In this document: positions 5,639 to 11,504 of the stretch, one piece after another
Numbering within the stretch: the first letter of the stretch is position 1
Layout of the letters: every line of letters starts with the position of its first letter
Origin: Microcaldota archaeon
Lineage (GTDB): Archaea > Micrarchaeota > Micrarchaeia > Burarchaeales > Burarchaeaceae
Reading direction: 5' to 3'
NCBI GenBank assembly: GCA_003660965.1
Contig: QMVF01000011.1
Location: 1-11,504 of the forward strand
Length of the DNA stretch: 11,504 nt
Notes under the pieces: generated by a model
What the model was told of the DNA's origin: nothing
The model's database searches: none
What the model saw: only the letters and a program-made list of their open reading frames with translations
Program-made: the position numbers and the translations under genes

Positions 5639-6328
5639 CTAAGTACTGCTTCCGAAGCTCGTGACATTTCTGGTCCAGCTTCCGAACGAAAGATTCACGA
5701 AGTCAGCCCAGAGCCAGATGTTCTCTGTAGTCCCTACGCTCAAGTTCCTGCTCACATAGGCTACATTGGTGCCGTTTATGTAAACACAGTCAACGGCAGA
5801 GTCCAACCCATTCGGAGCGTCTGCTGGATTTGTGCATGTTATTGTGGAGAAGTCGGTCACTCCACTCACATTACTGGCATACATTCTTATGGTGTGGTTG
5901 AATTCAGCCCATGCAGGCAAATTATCCCCAAGCACCATTGTAATCGTTACATTCACATTGCCTGTATTCGTGTAGTTCAATATGTTGCCAGTATCAGCAG
6001 TTATCCCCTGCACAGGGGGTGCAACTCCGCCAGTGCCTGCTGGGTTTCTAGAGGCATTCAGGTGGTCATCAAACACCTTGCCCACATTGTTTCCTGTAAG
6101 CGAGATGTTCATAAGCGTTGCATTGAACATGATGGCGCTGGTTGCTAGTGATGCATTCTGCCCTCCTGTGCTGTTAACTCCCAGCGGCGTGCCCATAACA
6201 GTCATCCTGAATGAGACATAAGACGGAACTACGAAGATGACATGGCTTGCTATTGATTGAGCATAAACCATGCTTGCAAGCATAAGCACCAACAAAATTG
6301 CAACCATATGTTTACCAAAAATCCTCAT
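5639..6328 (-). CDS. Small secreted glycoprotein candidate, related to the C-terminal module of the beta-helix protein
   Basis: This 229-residue protein has a signal peptide (MRIFGKHMV, then a hydrophobic core, ending MVYAQ-S). The mature part is rich in Asn, Thr, Ser and Val, with 13 N-x-S/T sequons. No membrane anchor follows the signal. Its C-terminal half resembles the end of the 1125-residue protein: NILNYTNTGNVNV and DNLPA against FLNFTNAGSVALN and ETLPA, and the terminal NIWLWADF with RNVTSFGSS against FAWLYGNF with LNVTSWDAS. Two Cys (in ITCTN and VDCVY) may form a disulfide. A subunit of a surface layer or complex is inference. GGGGTG lies about 6 nt before the ATG, and a box A lies about 50 nt upstream. 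Confidence 0.83.
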   Translation of the reverse strand: MRIFGKHMVAILLVLMLASMVYAQSIASHVIFVVPSYVSFRMTVMGTPLGVNSTGGQNASLATSAIMFNATLMNISLTGNNVGKVFDDHLNASRNPAGTGGVAPPVQGITADTGNILNYTNTGNVNVTITMVLGDNLPAWAEFNHTIRMYASNVSGVTDFSTITCTNPADAPNGLDSAVDCVYINGTNVAYVSRNLSVGTTENIWLWADFVNLSFGSWTRNVTSFGSST

Positions 6329-6376
6329 ATACGCACCCCGCTTCTACTAGTCACCATCATTCCCTTTGCTTTAGTT

Positions 6377-6386
6377 CTTTTTAAAC
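6377..6386 (-). promoter_or_regulatory. Box A upstream of the small secreted protein gene
   Basis: The minus strand reads GTTTAAAAAG, starting 5 nt after the stop of the upstream gene and about 50 nt before the ATG. This predicts a leader of about 25 nt that includes the GGGGTG ribosome binding site. Confidence 0.45.
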
Positions 6387-6390
6387 CTTC

Positions 6391-7242
6391 CTATACCTCA
6401 TCACCTATTGTAATATGCAACTGATGCAGCGGCCTGCCCATTCCCATCTTGAATGTGGGCTCAACATACGTGTGCGGGTCCTTCCACATCTCCTCATATT
6501 CCTCAGGCGGCTGCTCTGCTTCAATTCCAATCACATACTCGCCAGGAGCCGCATCTGGCTTAACCCTTACATTCACCACGATCTTTTCAGTCCAATTGGC
6601 ATGGAACTCGGGGTGAGTGGGCCCTAGCAGGAAGATAGAGGGCTCGATGCTCACCTCAAGCGCGCTCTGGTTGTAATTTGCAACCAGCATCATTCCTTGG
6701 TAGCTCTTCACGCGCCAGCTCGTATGGAAGAAGAACACGTCCTTCAGCTCATCGCCTGCATAGGCAGTTCTATATTCGTCTGCCTTGTACACACCATAGC
6801 CGTAAAGGCCCGCACTCCCAAGCTGTGCATCCTTCATCATTTCAATTCCAACCTGATCAAAGCTTGCATACCACTCAGGCTGCTTCCAGTATTCTTCAGG
6901 CAAGCTGACAAGCTCCTCATATGTAATATGGTCATACCTGTAGAGCAATGCAACGCGGTAGAGGTCAGGCGGGAATTCCGGCAACTGGGCAAAGAGCTCA
7001 GCAGGCAAAGGCGTTGCGCGCTCATCACCCCATTTCATACTTTGCAAAATTCGCTCAACCTGCTCTTCAATTTCAGCATCCCTTGGCTCTATTGGCGAAA
7101 CCCAGGCCTCCATCTCATCACCCGCCTCTTCTTCCTCCTGAACTTCAGGCAGCTTAACCTCATCAGGCTCCAGACTCATGAACAGAAGAATCAGGGCAAC
7201 CAATACCAAAACAAGCGCAGCGCCTGCCATTGATTTTTCCAT
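6391..7242 (-). CDS. Membrane-anchored exported protein, paralogue of the lipoprotein at 4792-5574; function unknown
   Basis: This 283-residue protein has an N-terminal membrane helix (about 6-24, AGAALVLVLVALILLF), then a Glu-rich acidic linker to about residue 70, then the same exported domain as the lipoprotein. Shared blocks include LPEFPPDLYRV, YWKQPEWYASF, GLYGYGVYKAD, SIEPSIFLLGPTHPEF and DAAPGEYVIGIE. The paralogue uses a lipobox Cys as anchor; this one keeps an uncleaved helix, and there is no Cys after the hydrophobic stretch. I chose the ATG at 7242 because a box A centred about 28 nt upstream predicts a leaderless message; extending to 7311 would run through that promoter and into the divergent gene. 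No enzymatic motif is visible. Confidence 0.84.
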   Translation of the reverse strand: MEKSMAGAALVLVLVALILLFMSLEPDEVKLPEVQEEEEAGDEMEAWVSPIEPRDAEIEEQVERILQSMKWGDERATPLPAELFAQLPEFPPDLYRVALLYRYDHITYEELVSLPEEYWKQPEWYASFDQVGIEMMKDAQLGSAGLYGYGVYKADEYRTAYAGDELKDVFFFHTSWRVKSYQGMMLVANYNQSALEVSIEPSIFLLGPTHPEFHANWTEKIVVNVRVKPDAAPGEYVIGIEAEQPPEEYEEMWKDPHTYVEPTFKMGMGRPLHQLHITIGDEV

Positions 7243-7264
7243 ACTCTCAACTCTTCCCGAGAAA

Positions 7265-7275
7265 ACTTTTAAACT
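7265..7275. promoter_or_regulatory. Shared near-palindromic box A between divergent envelope genes
   Basis: ACTTTTAAACT reads as nearly the same box A on both strands (core TTTAAA, centre 7270-7271). Its centre is about 28 nt from the minus-strand ATG at 7242 and about 31 nt from the plus-strand ATG at 7302, both right for leaderless or near-leaderless starts. The whole spacer is 59 bp. Confidence 0.5.
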
Positions 7276-7301
7276 ACGTGCGGGATAAAAACAGGAGCAA
7301 C

Positions 7302-10300
7302 ATGATTTCAAACGCTCCTGCAGGGTTTCGACTAGTATTGATTTTGCTCATACTATTCTCATTATGTGTGCTTACACATGCAGCCACTATGGTAACTTAT
7401 GATTCAAAGTACAATGCAACTGACTACAGCATAATGCTGGGCAACTATACTGAGGGCTCGATAGGCGACACGTTCAGTGCAGATAAGACTGGCCTCGTGG
7501 TGAATGAAACTACTATAGGCAGCGCTTCAACCACAGTAATGTATTACATGTACTCGCGCTTCAATGGCGGGGTGGAGAACTGGAGTGCTGCAGCAGCCCG
7601 AGATCAGCTTGCTGATGGTGTGGGTAACGCATTACCTTCATTTGCCTACCTAAGCTGGGATACGAATACTGCTGATGGTACGGGCGGCGGCAACCTGACC
7701 TTAGGTTATGATAAGAATAACGATAACGTGCTTCTGAGCACCTATTCTAACTGGAGCGTAACTCTGAAAGGAGTTACGGCAGCCAACAATTCTAACATCA
7801 GCTTTGCCATCAGGTACAATGGCGTTAGCGGTTCTGGTGGTACTGGGGATTTTGACCACCTTGCAGCCTGCATTGAGCTCAAGGGCATGTTCTGCGGCAC
7901 TGAGGGCAGACGGCTTTACCTGTGCCAGCTTCAGAAAGGAAGCCTTGCCAGCCTGAACAACGATGCCACTAATTACAAATTTCTGGAGGTGCAGTCAAAC
8001 ACAGGCCTGTCCACAACTTGGGATGCTGAGCCTTCCAAGAGCATACTGGACTATGTTCAAAATGCCAGTGCATTCGGGGCAGGTTGCACGGATTACAGAA
8101 TCGATGAGGTCCGTTTGGTCATAAGGGCTGATACTACTACTGTAGGCGGCGCCCCCCGTGCCAGGTACATAAGCTCCACTTTTGATGAAATCTACATAAC
8201 CAACGAGTCAAGCAGCTATAATTATCAGCTGGACGTGTGGCACAATTCAACGCGAACTGACAACATACTTGATAATGATTACATAAATCGCATAAATGCA
8301 ACCGTAACTCTCATCTCACCAGTCGCCATGACTGTCAGCCTGCAGATTTACAACTGGACTGGCGGTACTTGGCAAAACTGCACGTACACCGGGGCTGGCG
8401 GGGGTCTTGTCCCGCCGGGCTTGCCATACTCACTCTCCTGTGCGGTTTGTGCTGATGCGAGCTGCAATGTGGTTACAGGCACACCGGACGAGGTCAACAG
8501 CGACTTCCGCGCGCCTGTAGGCACTGATACGAACCGCTCCATAAGAATTAGATTGAATTCAACTCCCAGACCCGACAGCTTGCAATCGAACCTTACAATC
8601 GATTACATACGCTACTCAATCAACTACACGAAAGTTGCCTGCGGGGATGTGATTAACCGAAGCGTGAACTTCTCGCATGATTTGAGTGGAAGCGGCACCT
8701 GCCTTTCAGTGGGTGCGGATGACATTTACATAAACTGCACAGGAAGTACGCTTACGGGGGATGGGAGCGGCTACGGTATTTTCAACCCGCAGTTTGACAA
8801 TGTGGTGATACGCGACTGCTCATTTGATAACTTCGACCGCGCAATACACTTCACCAACGGCTCGGACAACGCGGTTCTGCTAAACAATACTGCAACTAAT
8901 GGCAATGTGGGCTTCTCAGTTAATGCAAGCCTCTCCCCAAGTCTATGGGGCAACCGCGGAGTGGATGTTCAGCAGAGCGGCATTTTGTTAAACGGCTCAA
9001 ACTGGGCCAATATATTCAACTCAACCTTTGCCTCGCCAATGTTTATTGCAACAAGCCAGAACAGGCAGATCTATCTGCACCATTCAAACCACTCATTCAT
9101 CTACAACAATTCGGTTCAGACCAACCGATTTGCAGGAGTTATGAACGGAATTCAGGTGGAGGCATGCAATCACACTACAATATCAAACCTTTCCGTGCCC
9201 CTTTCTGAAGTAGGGGTTTACCTCTTTCAGTCAAATTCAACCAGATTTGAGAATTCAACAATTGATACTTTTGATGTCTATGGCCTTTTCCTATCAAGTT
9301 CGAATGCAACCTACACTCATAATGTATCAATTACAAACGGCACGACCTCCAACCCTCTTGGAGTATTTATTGGACGGGGTATTTATGTATACCAAAGCAA
9401 CTCCAACCTATTTCAGAATCTGAGCGTGATGAACACCAGTGAGTCTGGAATTTACCTGGCAATTTCCAACAATAACTATTTTGAGAACTTCACCATAGCG
9501 CGCAATGGGTTGGTGACGCGCAATAGCATATACCTTACCTTGGCCAATGATACGACCTTCTCCAATGTTTCCGTACTTCACAATTCAAATGCCAATGGAA
9601 TCTACTTTGATCAGTCTCTGAGAAACCAGTTCCGCAATTTTACAGTACGCAACCATAGTGCTGGCTACTACTTTGCAAGCGCATCAACAAACAACATGTT
9701 CATAAACTCCTCCGTATTTAGTGCTGTAACTGGTGTGCATTTTGAAGGAGCATCAAGCAACAACTACTTCGTAAACTCCACTTTCCAGGCAGATTTAGCC
9801 GTTGAAGCTATCGATGCATGTATAAACAACACCTTCCTGAACTCAACAGTTGACATTCACAAGATGACCGTGTCCGAGCCCGACTCATATGTACGCATAA
9901 AATGGTACTCGCGCATACGCGTGCTTGATTATGCCGGCGCGGGCATAGACGGCGCGTACTTCAACATAAGTAATAATACAGACAGCCTACTCTTCAGCAA
10001 CCTTACAGATGGCGCAATTGGAAGCGGCTATTCGAACTGGACCATACTCGAGCAGGGCGTGCTTACGGGAGGCGGTGCATCGTTCTTCTCAATGAACAAC
10101 CATACATTCAATGCGAGCAAGGACGGCTATCTTGCCAATTGGACTAATGCTACTGTAAACCAGAGCGGTTCAATCCTTGTCTATCTTCCTTCAGCAGCCG
10201 CAGACCTTTCCTTCACCCTGAACTATCCTCCAACCGGCTGCGTTGGGGGGCAGGGCAACTCAACCGAGGACCCTAGTTCAGCATGCTCTCTTGCGCACAG

Positions 10301-10679
10301 TTGCGCCTGCGACCAGGTATATATAAAAACCAACGTAACCTCGCTTGATTCAGGTCTGGCAAACCAGAACTGCACCGCACCGCAAGGTCAAACCGCCACT
10401 TTTGCATTCCTGAACTTTACAAATGCTGGCAGCGTGGCTCTTAACTGGACTGTACAGCTGAATGAAACCCTTCCCGCTACACTCGCACTTGTAATAAATC
10501 AAACAGCTGATACCTCAACCTGCGACTATACAGTGAACATAACCACTTCTGCATTTGAAGTGAACAACAGCGTTGCTATAGGGGACAGCGCATTTGCATG
10601 GCTCTACGGCAATTTCACAGGCGCAAAGCTCGGAACCACTGAAAGGGAGCTCAACGTTACCAGCTGGGATGCGAGCTAA
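7302..10679 (+). CDS. Large secreted right-handed beta-helix protein, heavily sequon-decorated
   Basis: The 1125-residue protein begins with a signal peptide (MISNAPAGFR, hydrophobic core, cut near LTHA-A). Residues about 30-440 are an unassigned beta-rich region with several Cys. About 445-850 is a right-handed parallel beta-helix of the NosD/PbH1 type, with repeated rungs such as SNNNYFENFTI, STNNMFINSSVF and SSNNYFVNSTF. About 865-970 looks like a carboxypeptidase-regulatory/PEGA-type beta-sandwich (DGAYFNISNN; ASKDGYLANW). The Cys-rich C-terminal module (about 985-1125) resembles the 229-residue secreted protein. I counted about 65 N-x-S/T sequons. No C-terminal membrane anchor is present, so attachment must be indirect. 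The start at 7302 follows CAGGAGCAAC and lies about 31 nt from box A; the upstream ATG at 7230 would begin inside the divergent gene. Whether the helix is enzymatic (glycan-active) or structural is unknown. Confidence 0.88.
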   Translation: MISNAPAGFRLVLILLILFSLCVLTHAATMVTYDSKYNATDYSIMLGNYTEGSIGDTFSADKTGLVVNETTIGSASTTVMYYMYSRFNGGVENWSAAAARDQLADGVGNALPSFAYLSWDTNTADGTGGGNLTLGYDKNNDNVLLSTYSNWSVTLKGVTAANNSNISFAIRYNGVSGSGGTGDFDHLAACIELKGMFCGTEGRRLYLCQLQKGSLASLNNDATNYKFLEVQSNTGLSTTWDAEPSKSILDYVQNASAFGAGCTDYRIDEVRLVIRADTTTVGGAPRARYISSTFDEIYITNESSSYNYQLDVWHNSTRTDNILDNDYINRINATVTLISPVAMTVSLQIYNWTGGTWQNCTYTGAGGGLVPPGLPYSLSCAVCADASCNVVTGTPDEVNSDFRAPVGTDTNRSIRIRLNSTPRPDSLQSNLTIDYIRYSINYTKVACGDVINRSVNFSHDLSGSGTCLSVGADDIYINCTGSTLTGDGSGYGIFNPQFDNVVIRDCSFDNFDRAIHFTNGSDNAVLLNNTATNGNVGFSVNASLSPSLWGNRGVDVQQSGILLNGSNWANIFNSTFASPMFIATSQNRQIYLHHSNHSFIYNNSVQTNRFAGVMNGIQVEACNHTTISNLSVPLSEVGVYLFQSNSTRFENSTIDTFDVYGLFLSSSNATYTHNVSITNGTTSNPLGVFIGRGIYVYQSNSNLFQNLSVMNTSESGIYLAISNNNYFENFTIARNGLVTRNSIYLTLANDTTFSNVSVLHNSNANGIYFDQSLRNQFRNFTVRNHSAGYYFASASTNNMFINSSVFSAVTGVHFEGASSNNYFVNSTFQADLAVEAIDACINNTFLNSTVDIHKMTVSEPDSYVRIKWYSRIRVLDYAGAGIDGAYFNISNNTDSLLFSNLTDGAIGSGYSNWTILEQGVLTGGGASFFSMNNHTFNASKDGYLANWTNATVNQSGSILVYLPSAAADLSFTLNYPPTGCVGGQGNSTEDPSSACSLAHSCACDQVYIKTNVTSLDSGLANQNCTAPQGQTATFAFLNFTNAGSVALNWTVQLNETLPATLALVINQTADTSTCDYTVNITTSAFEVNNSVAIGDSAFAWLYGNFTGAKLGTTERELNVTSWDAS

Positions 10680-10684
10680 TTCTA

Positions 10685-10734
10685 CTAGCGCGCAAGCAGG
10701 TACTTGGCTTGTAAGTCTGTGTCTGGAACCTAAA
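10685..10734 (-). pseudogene. Frameshifted remnant of a membrane-protein C-terminus
   Basis: On the minus strand this stretch encodes FRFQTQTYK in one frame and AKYLLAR-stop in the next. The intact gene ending at 11233 ends VLQAQIYMTKYPLAR-stop. The DNA match is clearest at 10692-10707 against 11240-11255, 15 of 16 bases. One frame change is needed and the similarity fades upstream, so this is a short relic or a coincidental C-terminal motif. Confidence 0.4.
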
Positions 10735-10851
10735 TTAGAGCTCGCCTATTGCCGCAAGAAGTTTGCGATGGCCATCAATGAGCGCATTGAAGTGCCTAAG
10801 TGACTCGGACATCATCTTGAGCCTATCTACTGCTTTTCCTGATTTTGCCAT
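10735..10851 (-). CDS. Small ORF (38 aa) overlapping the Fic/Doc gene end
   Basis: The ORF reads MAKSGKAVDRLKMMSESL and continues as a mostly helical, charged sequence to LLAAIGEL-stop. It overlaps the last 29 bases of the Fic/Doc gene in another frame, and a GGAG lies 10 nt before the ATG, though those bases also encode Fic/Doc residues. It could be a small partner of the Fic protein or a chance ORF. The (S/T)xxxE(G/N) motif of Fic-inhibiting antitoxins is absent. Confidence 0.3.
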   Translation of the reverse strand: MAKSGKAVDRLKMMSESLRHFNALIDGHRKLLAAIGEL

Positions 10852-11212
10852 TCTTTATCCACTCCGCTATCTCTTTCTCGTTATATCTCCCTTCGCGAAT
10901 TCCGAGCATTACAGCTGCATATGATGGATCATCTGGGATATTAAAGCTTCCTCCGTTGTCGAGTACAAATGCCTTGGCAGCCACGAACGCAGTCCTGCGG
11001 TTGCCGCTTGCAAATGCGTGCGCTCGAACCAAGTGTTGGAGAAGCACAGCTGCCTTTTGATATATGTCGCCTTCGACGCTTTCGCAGACCTCTATGGCCT
11101 TCATTATTTTCTGGCGGCTCAGCACCTGCGGTCTGTCCGCCTTTTTCACTCTTATGATGCCGAGCACGAGAACATTATATTCCTCGATTTCTTCAACGGT
11201 GGGATACTTCAT
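10823..11212 (-). CDS. Fic/Doc-family protein (death-on-curing-like)
   Basis: Fic-domain proteins transfer AMP or phosphate to target hydroxyls; Doc phosphorylates EF-Tu. This 129-residue protein has Doc length and layout: an N-terminal helix (MKYPTVEEIEEYN), then DIYQKAAVLLQHLVRAH leading into the active-site loop HAFASGNRRTAF at 65-76, then a C-terminal helical tail ending WIKNGKIR. The loop keeps the catalytic His65, Gly70-Asn71 and Arg73, but Ser69 sits where most Fic proteins have Asp/Glu to hold magnesium, and Ala replaces the usual Pro. Activity is therefore uncertain. No Phd-like antitoxin precedes it; the upstream gene on the same strand is a membrane protein 20 nt away. No clear ribosome binding site precedes the ATG. 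Confidence 0.87.
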   Translation of the reverse strand: MKYPTVEEIEEYNVLVLGIIRVKKADRPQVLSRQKIMKAIEVCESVEGDIYQKAAVLLQHLVRAHAFASGNRRTAFVAAKAFVLDNGGSFNIPDDPSYAAVMLGIREGRYNEKEIAEWIKNGKIRKSSR

Positions 11213-11232
11213 TCAATCGCCCATGAGTGCGC

Positions 11233-11504
11233 TCACCGTGCAAGCGGGTACTTGGTCATGTAGATTTGCGCCTGCAGAACTAGCAGGAAGGGGAGGAAGA
11301 ATATTGAATTCAGAACCAGCACAAGCATCTGCGCTGTTGAGTGGTGGAAGAGTGCCAATGCAACCAGTTCGGAAAGCGAAAGAAGAACTACCGCAACCAC
11401 GATCCAGAGAAGGAAGAGCAGGGGCGCGCGCATAACGGTTTTCACGCTTGCCTCAACTGCCCTGAAGGTGCGCATCTCATCAATTACCAGCGCAGCCGGC
11501 GCAT
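11233..11504 (-). CDS. Membrane protein, C-terminal part (5' end outside window)
   Basis: The frame is open to the window edge, beginning in view with APAALVIDEMRTFRAVEAS, so the ATG at 11475 is probably internal. Two long hydrophobic segments follow (roughly APLLFLLWIVVAVVLLSLS and MLVLVLNSIFFLPFLLVL), then the short tail YMTKYPLAR. The pattern of an amphipathic VIDE...AVEAS stretch before paired membrane helices resembles multi-pass DUF4013-like or glycerophosphodiesterase-membrane-domain proteins, a weak resemblance. It reads toward the Fic/Doc gene with a 20-nt gap and may be co-transcribed with it. Confidence 0.7.
   Translation of the reverse strand, partial: APAALVIDEMRTFRAVEASVKTVMRAPLLFLLWIVVAVVLLSLSELVALALFHHSTAQMLVLVLNSIFFLPFLLVLQAQIYMTKYPLAR

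Noticed and set aside
6697-7233. Plus-strand 178-codon ORF
   Set aside because: It lies wholly antisense to the anchored paralogue gene, whose domain is conserved with the lipoprotein.
7230-7311. Longer starts for the two divergent envelope genes (7230 and 7311)
   Set aside because: They would overlap each other and cover the shared box A; the starts at 7302 and 7242 give clean signal or anchor sequences at correct promoter spacing.

Overview
The window is archaeal. It carries pelota (the archaeal/eukaryotic ribosome-rescue factor), an archaeal MinD-type ATPase, TATA-like box A elements about 25-30 nt before several starts, leaderless or short-leader genes, secreted proteins dense in N-x-S/T sequons, and a tRNA gene with two bulge-helix-bulge (BHB) introns. 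The compact layout and the intron at an unusual tRNA position fit a small-genome DPANN archaeon, perhaps Micrarchaeota/ARMAN-like. That placement is inference.

Layout. (1) 2-835 (+): the 3' part of pelA, converging on and overlapping by 3-4 bases a multi-pass membrane protein gene (832-1368, -). (2) 1369-1784 has no protein gene. On the minus strand it holds a split tRNA-Gly(GCC) gene (1373-1567): a 61-nt intron at 37/38 and a 60-nt intron in the T-loop at 59/60. Removing both leaves a perfect 74-nt cloverleaf. Upstream of it lies an array of hairpins (1568-1738). (3) 1785-2994 (-): a minD-HIT two-gene operon behind a good box A. (4) 3047-7242 (-): four envelope genes: a membrane-anchored multi-Ig-like protein, a lipoprotein, a small sequon-rich secreted protein, and a membrane-anchored paralogue of the lipoprotein. 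(5) 7302-10679 (+): a 1125-residue secreted right-handed beta-helix protein, divergently transcribed from a near-palindromic box A that can serve both directions. Its C-terminal module resembles the small secreted protein of block 4. (6) 10685-11504 (-): a Fic/Doc-like gene with a small overlapping ORF, downstream of a partial membrane protein gene. An imperfect copy of that gene's 3' end lies on the far side of the Fic gene.

How the genes fit together. Blocks 4 and 5 look like one cell-surface locus: two paralogous exported proteins with different anchors, two proteins sharing a C-terminal module, and a beta-sandwich scaffold protein with a cytoplasmic tail. No function can be assigned from sequence alone. 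The best-supported unusual finding is the doubly interrupted tRNA-Gly. Its two introns resemble each other, which suggests an intron copied itself from one site to the other within the same gene.
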